This document shows, piece by piece, positions 1-4,739 of a stretch of 5,892 nucleotides of DNA. Source of the stretch: Patescibacteria group bacterium (lineage in GTDB: Bacteria; Patescibacteriota; Minisyncoccia; CAIUEV01; JAHKAQ01); NCBI GenBank assembly GCA_018825765.1, contig JAHKAQ010000056.1, positions 1 through 5,892 of the forward strand, written 5' to 3'. Made by a program: the position numbers and the translations under genes. The notes beneath the pieces are model-generated. The model searched no databases and was not told where the DNA came from. It was given only the letters and a program-made list of their open reading frames with translations. Position 1 is the first letter of the stretch. Each line of letters starts with the position of its first letter.

Positions 1-153
1 CATGAACTTTTTGAGTTTTGGTTTTTTCATGGTGGTTATTTATTTTTTATCGTAAAAAACATAAAAAATATCACCTTTTCCGCCTTCGGAGAAATTAAAC
101 AAAAAGTCGCTGATCATTTTAAAGAAACCGTTTATAAGATAAACCGCGTCATT

Positions 154-342
154 GTGTCCTCAATCGTAATTCTTATCGGCATCATATTTTTAATGCTTGG
201 TTTAGCCATTTTTATAAACGAGCTTGTAGGCGCCACCAAAAGCCTGGGCTATCTTGCCGTAGGCCTGACCGTGGTGATAATCGGTATTGTGGTTCATGAA
301 CATCCGGTCTGTTCCTCGCGCAAACCCAAAAAAAATAAATAA
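154..342 (+). CDS. Small two-helix membrane protein, YqjE / phage-holin-III-like (start uncertain)
   Basis: The 62 residues counted from GTG 154 contain two hydrophobic helices, about residues 2-24 and 30-50, followed by a short basic cytoplasmic-type tail ending in KPKKNK. This matches the layout of the YqjE / Actinobacterial Holin-X-like group (PF07332), small inner-membrane proteins of unclear function. The start is doubtful. GTG 154 falls at the very beginning of the first helix, has no Shine-Dalgarno, and the same frame stays open back to base 1. The translated stretch from about position 76 to 153 (FSAFGEIKQKVADHF..., amphipathic) looks like a genuine N-terminus for this group. No ATG, GTG or TTG occurs in frame there, so the true start may be a rare codon such as ATA 61 or ATC 70, or lie before the window. 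The next gene, a DUF883-like protein, begins 32 bases downstream and suggests cotranscription. Family assignment is from recall of the fold pattern and is moderate. Confidence 0.6.
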   Translation: MSSIVILIGIIFLMLGLAIFINELVGATKSLGYLAVGLTVVIIGIVVHEHPVCSSRKPKKNK

Positions 343-374
343 GGTTTAAATATAAAAAATAATTATTATTTCCC

Positions 375-611
375 ATGCACAAAAAAAACAAGGATTTTCA
401 AAAAGAACTCAGAGAAAAAGGCGTGCTTTTAAAAAAGCAAGCCCAAAAAAATCTTGAAAAAGCCAAAAAAGACCTAAAAACCGCTGAAAAAAAGGTTAAG
501 ACCTTTATGAAGGAAAATCCGGCTAAAGCCGCGGCCATCGCCGCCGGTGTCGGCGCGATAATTGGCGCCAGCATTGGCGCCTTGCTCGGCAGGGGTAGAA
601 GAAGAAGATAA
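375..611 (+). CDS. YqjD/ElaB-like (DUF883-type) coiled-coil protein with C-terminal membrane anchor
   Basis: This 78-residue protein has two parts. Residues 5-46 are highly charged, Lys/Glu-rich and predicted to form a long helix or coiled coil. Residues 47-73 begin with ENPAKAAAIAAG and form a Gly/Ala-rich glycine-zipper helix, followed by the basic end GRGRRRR. The order 'charged helix, ENP, small-residue transmembrane helix, arginine tail' is characteristic of the DUF883 / YqjD-ElaB-YgaM family. In E. coli, YqjD is an inner-membrane protein reported to bind ribosomes in stationary phase; whether that role holds here is unknown. The neighbour upstream resembles YqjE, the same pairing as in the E. 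coli yqjD-yqjE operon but in opposite order. ATG 375 has no Shine-Dalgarno; its 5' side is AT-rich (AATTATTATTTCCC). A generic Lys-rich glycine-zipper protein is the alternative. Confidence 0.7.
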   Translation: MHKKNKDFQKELREKGVLLKKQAQKNLEKAKKDLKTAEKKVKTFMKENPAKAAAIAAGVGAIIGASIGALLGRGRRRR

Positions 612-637
612 CTCGAAATTTTCTCTATAAATTATTC

Positions 638-651
638 CCGGCCCCAGCCGG
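638..651. terminator. Short GC hairpin between convergent genes, possible weak terminator
   Basis: CCGGC (638-642) pairs with GCCGG (647-651) around the loop CCCA. It sits in the 49-base gap between the + strand gene ending at 611 and fmt, which ends at 661 on the - strand. The flanks are only loosely T-rich on either strand, so this is weak support for intrinsic termination. Confidence 0.3.
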
Positions 652-660
652 TCCTTGTTG

Positions 661-1689
661 CTATCCCAACTTCGCCCCTATAAAATCCTTATGACCGTTT
701 AAAAAATCCCGTCCTTTCATCTCTCTTTTGCCTTCCGGCTTTATAGCGACAAGTCTTAACATCTTCCGGCCGTCTCCCGGGGATTTTTTATCCGTCCCGC
801 CGGTTACAACCAGCGGATCAGCTGAAATTCTTTTATCAAAAATTACTGTTCCAACCTGATGTTTTGCCGCTTCTTCGAGCTTTGCTTCAAGCGCCTCGGC
901 CCGAACAACAAACAGCCGCCTCTTTTTCCCGCCCTGCCTCTTAAAAAAAGTAAAAGTCCCGGGCCAGGGATTAAGCCCGCTTATTTTCGCCTGGATTTTT
1001 GCCGCCGGTTCCTGCCAGTCAATCAAACCGTCCTGCTTTTTAATGAGCTTGGTGTAAGTGACTTTTTTTTCGTCCTGCTTCTTCAGGGCTATCTTTCCTT
1101 TAATATATTTCGGCAAAATTTCAAGCAAAAGCTTGGCCGAAACGCGAGCCAGCTTGTCGTGCAAAGAGGAAAAATTCACTCCAGCCGGCACTGAAATCCT
1201 GGCCCGCGCCACCATCTCTCCCGCGTCCATGCGCTCGTTCATTTTAATAATAGTCGCGCCTGTGAATTTCTCCCGACCAAGAATCGCTCCCTGAATCGGT
1301 GAAGGCCCGCGATATTTAGGCAAGAGCGAAGGGTGGATATTCAAACAGCCCAGCCGCGCCATCTCAAGAACCGCCGGTGGAAGCAAGGCGCCGTAAGCCG
1401 CGGTAATTATAAGGTCCGGCCTGAATTGCCGCAGTTTTTTAATTTCAGCCGGGCTTTTAAAATTATCCGCCTCTACCAGTTTAATTTTTTCGTTTGGACA
1501 GCTCTTCACCAGCCGCTTTACCGGCGAAGATCCAGGTTTCAAACCCCGTCCCTGGCTTTTATCCGATTTAGTGAAAACCGCCGCCAGCTCCCATTCTTTG
1601 TTTTCCCCGGCCTTGGCTTGGGCCCGCGTCAGCCGCTCCAAAATCAGTCGGGCAAAATCCGACGTGCCAATAAAAATTATTTTTACCAT
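661..1689 (-). CDS. fmt: Methionyl-tRNA formyltransferase
   Basis: This enzyme transfers a formyl group from 10-formyltetrahydrofolate to Met-tRNA(fMet), producing the initiator tRNA in the cytoplasm. The 342-residue protein has the full architecture. The N-terminal Rossmann-like formyltransferase domain (about 1-205) starts MVKIIFIGTSDFA. It carries the catalytic set Asn117 and His119 in NIHPSLLPKYRGPSPIQ and Asp155 in MDAGEMV. A linker with YTKLIKKQDGLIDW (212-225) leads to the OB-fold-like C-terminal tRNA-binding domain with LNPWPG (239-244) and the final EGKREMKGRDFLNG block near residue 320. The length is slightly above that of the E. coli enzyme (315). ATG 1689 is the natural start because MVKIIFIG is the first beta strand; no Shine-Dalgarno precedes it. 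def lies 86 bases upstream on the same strand, the classical def-fmt arrangement. The stop is TAG. No defect is visible. Confidence 0.96.
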   Translation of the reverse strand: MVKIIFIGTSDFARLILERLTRAQAKAGENKEWELAAVFTKSDKSQGRGLKPGSSPVKRLVKSCPNEKIKLVEADNFKSPAEIKKLRQFRPDLIITAAYGALLPPAVLEMARLGCLNIHPSLLPKYRGPSPIQGAILGREKFTGATIIKMNERMDAGEMVARARISVPAGVNFSSLHDKLARVSAKLLLEILPKYIKGKIALKKQDEKKVTYTKLIKKQDGLIDWQEPAAKIQAKISGLNPWPGTFTFFKRQGGKKRRLFVVRAEALEAKLEEAAKHQVGTVIFDKRISADPLVVTGGTDKKSPGDGRKMLRLVAIKPEGKREMKGRDFLNGHKDFIGAKLG

Positions 1690-1775
1690 TGAAAAGCTTA
1701 ATTGATAAGTTTATTTTCAAAGACAGCCTTATAATAGACAAATTTTAGTCTTCAAAAATCACGCCAAAAACGCCC

Positions 1776-2237
1776 TTACCCCGCCCTTTTTACCAGGTCA
1801 ACAAACAGCACTCCGTCCAAATGATCGTATTCGTGCTGAATCACCCGCGCCAAAAGCCCCCTGGCCTTCAAAGTCTTTTTTTCTCCACCAAGATCAAAAT
1901 AAGTTACGGTTACTTTTTTGCTTCTGGTAATCGGCTTAAAAACTCCGGGAAAAGACAAACAGCCTTCTTCCATCTCCACCGTGTCCCGGGAAAGATTTTT
2001 TATCTTAGGATTGATCATCGCGTAAAGCTCGTAATCAATTTCTGCCACAAAAATCCTTACCGCCTGACCCACCTGCGGCGCGGCCAGCCCCACTCCGTTG
2101 TTGGCCTGGAGAGTTTTTGTCATCTGTTTTACCAGATTGGCCACCAGCGGATCAGCCGGATCAGCCACTTCTTTGGCCTTTTCTCTAAGCCTTATGTCGG
2201 TTCCCGGAATGATTTGTAAGTTGTCCGTGTTAAACAT
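1776..2237 (-). CDS. def: Peptide deformylase
   Basis: This metalloenzyme removes the N-formyl group from nascent proteins at the ribosome exit, undoing the action of the neighbouring fmt product. All three family motifs are present in the 153-residue protein: GVGLAAPQ (48-55, motif I), EGCLS (91-95, motif II, with metal-ligand Cys93), and HEYDH (135-139, motif III, with His135 and His139 as ligands and Glu136 as the catalytic acid). The length is ordinary for a bacterial type I deformylase; the residue after EGCLS is Phe, as in many bacterial enzymes. ATG 2237 gives a complete N-terminal region (MFNTDNLQIIPGTDIRLREKA). There is no strong Shine-Dalgarno, only purine-rich GAAAGAAAG some 15 bases upstream. 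The gene ends with TAA and is followed by fmt after 86 AT-rich bases, so the two probably share a transcript from the candidate promoter upstream of def. Confidence 0.96.
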   Translation of the reverse strand: MFNTDNLQIIPGTDIRLREKAKEVADPADPLVANLVKQMTKTLQANNGVGLAAPQVGQAVRIFVAEIDYELYAMINPKIKNLSRDTVEMEEGCLSFPGVFKPITRSKKVTVTYFDLGGEKKTLKARGLLARVIQHEYDHLDGVLFVDLVKRAG

Positions 2238-2272
2238 TTTAAATCTTTTAGCTTTCTTTCAAATTAAGCGAA

Positions 2273-2278
2273 ATTATA
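2273..2278 (-). promoter_or_regulatory. Candidate -10 box for def-fmt
   Basis: On the - strand this reads TATAAT exactly, placing a start site near 2266, about 28 nt before the def ATG. A TTGACT lies only 5 bases upstream, too close to act as the -35, and the position 17 bases upstream (CCCTTT) is a poor match. The support is therefore the -10 element and its placement only. Confidence 0.38.
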
Positions 2279-2339
2279 AAACAAGTCAAAGGGGGAAAGG
2301 GGAATAAGATCCTCCCTTCTTGTTTCCCTGCCTGTTCCG

Positions 2340-2361
2340 GTAAACCATCTTTAGTAAACCA
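2340..2361 (+). promoter_or_regulatory. Direct repeat GTAAACCA x2, candidate activator/repressor site upstream of P1
   Basis: GTAAACCA occurs exactly at 2340-2347 and 2354-2361, a 14-base period, ending 5 bases before the TTGACA of P1. Tandem half-sites just upstream of a -35 box are typical of response regulators and other dimeric activators. With a perfect -35/-10 pair downstream, a repressor is equally possible. No regulator family can be named from the motif. Confidence 0.35.
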
Positions 2362-2366
2362 GTTAT

Positions 2367-2395
2367 TTGACATTTAATCAAGTTTATAGTATAAT
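2367..2395 (+). promoter_or_regulatory. Promoter P1, perfect sigma-70 consensus
   Basis: TTGACA (2367-2372), a 17-base spacer, and TATAAT (2390-2395) match the bacterial housekeeping consensus at all 12 positions with ideal spacing. The predicted start is near 2402, giving a leader of about 200 nt before the small gene at 2601. No other + strand gene lies between, so P1 most simply drives that gene. Confidence 0.8.
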
Positions 2396-2437
2396 AAAAA
2401 TAGAACCTTATAAATTAAATAAACTATTCACAGCCCC

Positions 2438-2465
2438 TTAACAAATCAGAAAAAAGCGCTATACT
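2438..2465 (+). promoter_or_regulatory. Promoter P2, tandem near-consensus
   Basis: TTAACA (2438-2443) and TATACT (2460-2465) are separated by 16 bases; each hexamer has one mismatch to consensus. The predicted start near 2472 would shorten the leader to about 130 nt. The -10 and initiation block (TATACTAAAAATAGA, 2460-2474) nearly repeats that of P1 (TATAATAAAAATAGA, 2390-2404), exactly 70 bases apart, which suggests a duplicated promoter. Confidence 0.5.
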
Positions 2466-2498
2466 AAAAATAGAGAATAGTAAAAAATAATGCGTTTT

Positions 2499-2560
2499 CC
2501 TTAGAAGTCTAATACCTGAATCTGTCAAGAACCTGGATCCAGCCGAAAAAGACTTTAAGG
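2499..2560 (+). other. Foldable leader element in the 5' UTR of the small membrane protein
   Basis: CCTTA-g-AAGTCT (2499-2510) can pair with AGACTT-TAAGG (2550-2560), giving an 11-bp helix with one bulged G2504 that encloses 39 bases. Inside lies the palindrome CTGGATCCAG (2533-2542). The element sits downstream of both promoters and ends about 28 bases before the Shine-Dalgarno, a position suited to a regulatory leader RNA. It does not match a riboswitch class I recognise. It could also be chance pairing in AT-rich sequence; covariation is untested. Confidence 0.35.
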
Positions 2561-2588
2561 AAAGCACATTATAAATAAAAGGAAAGAA

Positions 2589-2594
2589 AGGAGG
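2589..2594 (+). promoter_or_regulatory. Strong Shine-Dalgarno AGGAGG of the 47-aa gene
   Basis: AGGAGG within a purine-rich run, six bases before ATG 2601, is an optimal ribosome binding site. It is the main evidence that this very short reading frame is translated and it fixes the start. Confidence 0.8.
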
Positions 2595-2600
2595 AACAAA

Positions 2601-2744
2601 ATGTTCCTCAAGAGGTTTGTTATTTATACGGCGGCCGCCATCGCCGCGGTGGCCTACCTGGCCGCCATCGCCGCGGCCGCCGGCTTTCACCGGCTCACCG
2701 GTCTTCCGGTGGGCCACACCCATCAACCAGGGGAGTTGCTCTAG
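2601..2744 (+). CDS. Small single-pass membrane protein, 47 aa, unrecognised
   Basis: The frame encodes 47 residues: a basic N-terminus (MFLKRF), one Ala/Ile/Val-rich hydrophobic helix at about residues 6-28, and a polar, His-containing tail (FHRLTGLPVGHTHQPGELL), ending with TAG. By the positive-inside rule the short N-terminus would be cytoplasmic and the tail outside; the helix could also be an uncleaved signal-anchor. The case for a real gene is its setting: two promoters upstream (one perfect), an ideal Shine-Dalgarno six bases before ATG, and a strong intrinsic terminator starting 14 bases after the stop. The coding part is far more GC-rich than the leader, with GCC/GCG-dominated alanine codons. 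I do not recognise a family. Candidates include a small stress-type membrane protein, a type I toxin-like peptide, or a small subunit of a membrane complex; none is shown by sequence alone. A longer overlapping frame (TTG 2617) reads through the terminator, lacks a ribosome binding site, and was dismissed. Confidence 0.68.
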   Translation: MFLKRFVIYTAAAIAAVAYLAAIAAAAGFHRLTGLPVGHTHQPGELL

Positions 2745-2752
2745 GACTCCCC
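2730..2752 (+). other. Hairpin over the stop codon of the small gene
   Basis: GGGGAGT (2730-2736) pairs with ACTCCCC (2746-2752) around a 9-base loop that contains the TAG stop (2742-2744). This 7-bp GC-rich stem immediately precedes the terminator hairpin. It may stabilise the 3' end against exonucleases or be a processing site. It would be unfolded by ribosomes finishing the small gene, so it could also couple translation to termination. Confidence 0.5.
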
Positions 2753-2757
2753 GCTAC

Positions 2758-2795
2758 AGGGTGCGACGACGCAAGTTGTCTCACCCTTTTTTCTT
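2758..2795 (+). terminator. Strong intrinsic terminator after the small gene
   Basis: The arms 2758-2770 (AGGGTGCGACGAC) and 2775-2787 (GTTGTCTCACCCT) form a 13-bp stem with one C-T mismatch and one G-T wobble. It is capped by the tetraloop GCAA, of the very stable GNRA type, and is followed directly by TTTTTCTT. This is a textbook rho-independent terminator for the P1/P2 transcript. The result is a compact transcript of roughly 320-390 nt carrying only the 47-aa gene, unless readthrough reaches the hydrolase. Confidence 0.85.
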
Positions 2796-2808
2796 ATCTC
2801 TAAACCCG

Positions 2809-2840
2809 CCGAATCAGCTTTTTCACAAAAAACTGTTCGG
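2809..2840. repeat. Imperfect inverted repeat / hairpin
   Basis: CCGAA-t-CAG-c-TTTTT (2809-2823) pairs with AAAAA-a-CTG-TTCGG (2827-2840), leaving the loop CAC. The stem has 13 pairs with one bulge and one mismatch. No T-tract follows on the + strand, so it is not a plain terminator. It lies in the spacer between the terminator at 2758 and the hydrolase gene and has no assigned role. Confidence 0.5.
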
Positions 2841-2848
2841 TAAAGAAA

Positions 2849-2890
2849 TAAAAAAACGCCCGGCTCATTAGCGCCGGCGCTTATTCTTTA
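2849..2890. terminator. Possible bidirectional terminator hairpin
   Basis: CGCC-c-GGC (2857-2864) pairs with GCCGGCG (2873-2879), seven pairs with a bulged C. An A-run (2850-2856) precedes it, which reads as a T-tract on the - strand, and TTATTCTTTA follows on the + strand. The - strand version is the better terminator although no - strand gene ends here. The hairpin is about 20 bases upstream of the hydrolase Shine-Dalgarno. Confidence 0.4.
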
Positions 2891-2900
2891 AAAATCAAAA

Positions 2901-2906
2901 AGGAGG
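2901..2906 (+). promoter_or_regulatory. Shine-Dalgarno AGGAGG deciding the TTG start of the hydrolase
   Basis: AGGAGG lies 8 bases before TTG 2915. The first in-frame ATG (in IHGMW) falls inside the conserved oxyanion-hole strand, so it cannot be the true start. The TTG with this site therefore is. Confidence 0.75.
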
Positions 2907-2914
2907 GAAGGGAA

Positions 2915-3715
2915 TTGGGATCTGAAGCCCAGCCCCAAATTATCGGGACCATTGTCCTTATCCATGGCATGTGGTGCACGCCGTGGGTATGGGACAACTT
3001 CATGTTTTCTTTAACATTAGCCGGCTATAAACCTCTGGCCCTGGAACTAAAATTCCACAGCAATGGCCCGGGCAATAGCCGTCATCTTCTTGGCACCACC
3101 GGCCTGGAAGGTTACAAGGAGGATATAGTTAGACAACTGGGCCAAATCCCCGGCCCAGTCCACCTTATAGGCCATTCTATGGGCGGACTCCTGGCCGCCA
3201 AAGCGGCAAGTCAAGGCCCGAAAGAGATAAGGAACAGGGTAAAAACCCTGGTCCTTATCACCCCGGCCGCTCCGTATGGCATAAACGGGCTGACCGGCAC
3301 CGTGATGAAGAGCTTCCTGGGACCTTTAGTCCGGGGCTGGCCTTTTTGGAAGAACCCTATCAAACCCACTTTCCAGGAGGCTCAATATGCCATGCTCCAC
3401 CTCCTGCCCGAGGAGGAGCAAAAAAGAATCTACCAGGACCTGGTCTGGGAATCCGGACGCGCCGCCTTCCAGTGCGGGTTTTGGCCGCTGGATAAAACCA
3501 GAGCCGCCCGGGTAGACGAAATCCACTGCCCGGTCCTGGTCCTGGCCGGCTCCCAGGACCGGATCACTCCGGCTCCGGTGGTAAAAAAAATCGCCCAAAA
3601 GCTTGGGGCGGAATACAAGGAATTTTCCGGCCACGCCCATTGGCTCCTGGCCGAGCCGGGCTGGGAAGAAATCCTGGAATTCATTATTGGCTGGATCCAG
3701 AAAAAATCCAGCTAA
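2915..3715 (+). CDS. Alpha/beta-hydrolase fold protein
   Basis: This 266-residue soluble protein belongs to the alpha/beta-hydrolase superfamily. Visible landmarks in order are the first strand and oxyanion-hole motif IVLIHGMW (13-20), the nucleophile elbow GHSMGG (86-91) with Ser88, a cap region at about 120-190 rich in Trp/Phe/Pro, the acid strand VLVLAGSQDRITP (207-219) with Asp215, and the catalytic histidine in GHAHWLLAEPGW (239-250), probably His242. A complete Ser-Asp-His triad implies an active ester, thioester or amide hydrolase; the substrate cannot be read from sequence. There is no signal peptide, so it is likely cytoplasmic. Translation starts at TTG 2915 behind AGGAGG. No convincing promoter is visible in 2796-2900, so it may depend on readthrough from P1/P2 past the terminator at 2758. 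Its own intrinsic terminator follows at 3733. Codon choice is GC-leaning, with many CTG, GGC and CCG codons. Confidence 0.9.
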   Translation: MGSEAQPQIIGTIVLIHGMWCTPWVWDNFMFSLTLAGYKPLALELKFHSNGPGNSRHLLGTTGLEGYKEDIVRQLGQIPGPVHLIGHSMGGLLAAKAASQGPKEIRNRVKTLVLITPAAPYGINGLTGTVMKSFLGPLVRGWPFWKNPIKPTFQEAQYAMLHLLPEEEQKRIYQDLVWESGRAAFQCGFWPLDKTRAARVDEIHCPVLVLAGSQDRITPAPVVKKIAQKLGAEYKEFSGHAHWLLAEPGWEEILEFIIGWIQKKSS

Positions 3716-3732
3716 TAATTATCACCAACCCC

Positions 3733-3767
3733 ATCCCTCCAGGGATTTTTCTCCGGAGGGATTTTTA
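3733..3767 (+). terminator. Intrinsic terminator of the hydrolase gene
   Basis: ATCCCTCC (3733-3740) pairs with GGAGGGAT (3755-3762), an 8-bp stem with a 14-base loop, followed by TTTTATTA. It starts 17 bases after the hydrolase stop codon. The segment GGGATTTTT appears twice (in the loop and after the stem). Confidence 0.75.
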
Positions 3768-3775
3768 TTACATCT

Positions 3776-3802
3776 AAAAACCGCCGGCGTAATGTCGGCG
3801 GT
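3776..3802 (-). terminator. Intrinsic terminator of the TrmB-family gene
   Basis: ACCGCCGGC (3780-3788) and GTCGGCGGT (3794-3802) form a 9-bp stem with one wobble and the loop GTAAT. Read on the - strand it is followed by TTTTTAGATG (the A-run 3776-3780). It lies 46 bases beyond the end of the TrmB-family gene and back to back with the hydrolase terminator. Confidence 0.72.
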
Positions 3803-3848
3803 CCATAATTGCCAAAAAATAAGTAAAGATTAAATAACAATTCCTGAA

Positions 3849-4598
3849 TTACTCTTCCGCCTCGCAAACATACAAGTTCCAAATATAATCAAACAAAAAC
3901 CTGAACCATTTTATAACCCCCTTCTGCTCCACGCAAAACCCTCTGTTTTTTTCAAAAGCGTAAATCCTGTCCGCTATAACCAGAACCCTTGAAGGAAGTT
4001 TAGGAATATTTTTAACCGCTTTTCTTGCCACGTATTTAAGACAAGACCCGGGCACGCTCACCGGGTAAATTTCTTCTATCTTTATCGAGCTTTTTCTCTT
4101 TCTTATGTTCTTGTAAATCCTTTCCAGTTTTTGAATCTCTCCAAGCTCCCGCCCGCAAAAAAACACCCTGATCTTATCCGCCGCGGTCGAAGAAATGTCC
4201 TCCATCAAAAGCCTTTTTTCCTTGGCGCCCGTGTATATCTTTATCTCATTCTGGGAAGAAAGCAGTTGATGCTTGGTCTGCAAAATCGAAATAATGCGCA
4301 AAAACTCCCGTTCCTGCTCTTCCGCCCTTCTTCGCTGAATCTTCAAAACCCGCAAAAACCTGTCCGGCGAACTGGCCACGAACCTGGTTCGGCCGTTGTC
4401 CCTGGTCTTTGAAATAAGCTCTCTTTCCTCCAGCTTTTTCAATACCCTGTAAGTTGTGGGCCGGCTAATCATCAATTTTTTGGCGATCTGGCCGGCCGTA
4501 GCCGCCTTTATCTCCAAAAGAGTAAGATAAGTCATGGACTCCCGCTTATCCAGGCCCATTTTTGTTAGCTCGGAAGCTAAATACTCAATATTTTCCAT
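3849..4598 (-). CDS. TrmB-family transcriptional regulator
   Basis: The 249-residue protein has the TrmB layout. The N-terminal winged helix-turn-helix covers about residues 5-80. It opens with the signature LTKMGLDKRESMTYLTLLE and then AGQIAKKLMISRPTTYRVLKKLEERELI, where residues 44-59 form the recognition helix. A charged coiled coil (about 83-112) for dimerisation follows. The C-terminal domain (about 118-245), of the phospholipase-D-like effector type, starts IKIYTGAKEKRLLMEDI and ends with VLVIADRIYAFEK and KWFRFLFDYIWNLY. In archaea, TrmB proteins bind sugars and regulate transport and central metabolism; CPR bacteria carry many relatives of unknown ligand. The effector domain lacks an obvious sugar-binding extension, so the signal is unknown. 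ATG 4598 has no Shine-Dalgarno. The gene diverges from the methyltransferase-like gene across a spacer with palindromic sites, which suggests autoregulation and control of that gene. A clear terminator follows at 3776. Confidence 0.88.
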   Translation of the reverse strand: MENIEYLASELTKMGLDKRESMTYLTLLEIKAATAGQIAKKLMISRPTTYRVLKKLEERELISKTRDNGRTRFVASSPDRFLRVLKIQRRRAEEQEREFLRIISILQTKHQLLSSQNEIKIYTGAKEKRLLMEDISSTAADKIRVFFCGRELGEIQKLERIYKNIRKRKSSIKIEEIYPVSVPGSCLKYVARKAVKNIPKLPSRVLVIADRIYAFEKNRGFCVEQKGVIKWFRFLFDYIWNLYVCEAEE

Positions 4599-4624
4599 GG
4601 TAGTTTATTAAATCAATCGTTCTT

Positions 4625-4653
4625 AGCATTCCCTAGAAAAAGAAAATTGTCAA
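4625..4653 (-). promoter_or_regulatory. Candidate promoter of the TrmB-family gene
   Basis: On the - strand an exact TTGACA (4653 to 4648) is followed after 17 bases by AATGCT (4630 to 4625), which matches the -10 consensus at only three of six positions. The start would fall near 4618, about 20 nt before ATG 4598. The -35 is good and the -10 weak, as for a regulated promoter. Confidence 0.38.
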
Positions 4654-4663
4654 CCTTTTTTCC

Positions 4664-4684
4664 AAATTTGTCCAAAATAAATTT
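4664..4684. promoter_or_regulatory. Candidate operator O1 (shared 11-bp core)
   Basis: The core TTTGTCCAAAA (4667-4677) is flanked by AAATTT at 4664-4669 and 4679-4684. The same 11-base core recurs at 4744-4754, 77 bases away in the same orientation. O1 lies just upstream of the candidate TrmB-gene promoter, a position suited to autoregulation. Confidence 0.4.
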
Positions 4685-4730
4685 ACAATAGAAAATAATA
4701 TTTTACCTCTGTATAAAGCAAATTTATAAG

Positions 4731-4739
4731 TTATCCACA
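4731..4739 (+). promoter_or_regulatory. DnaA-box match
   Basis: TTATCCACA matches the DnaA consensus TTATNCACA exactly, in AT-rich DNA adjoining operator O2. Only one full match is present, with a poor variant TTTGCCACA at 4758-4766, and no dnaA or dnaN gene is near. An origin is therefore not supported; a DnaA-regulated promoter or chance are the options. Confidence 0.3.

Noticed and set aside
2..55. Short hydrophobic frame at the left edge (MNFLSFGFF...)
   Set aside because: Only 17 codons, no ribosome binding site, AT-rich sequence gives such peptides by chance, and it overlaps the upstream extension of the YqjE-like frame.
2424..2726. 100-codon - strand frame opposite the small gene
   Set aside because: No ribosome binding site, no recognisable domain, and its composition is the complement of the Ala-rich coding region and AT-rich leader.
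2617..2871. 84-codon + strand frame rich in Pro and Arg
   Set aside because: TTG start without Shine-Dalgarno, overlaps the better-supported 47-codon gene in another frame, and runs through a strong terminator and two further hairpins.
3326..3833. Frames on both strands overlapping the hydrolase
   Set aside because: Complement or shifted frames of a gene with an intact catalytic triad; no independent start signals.
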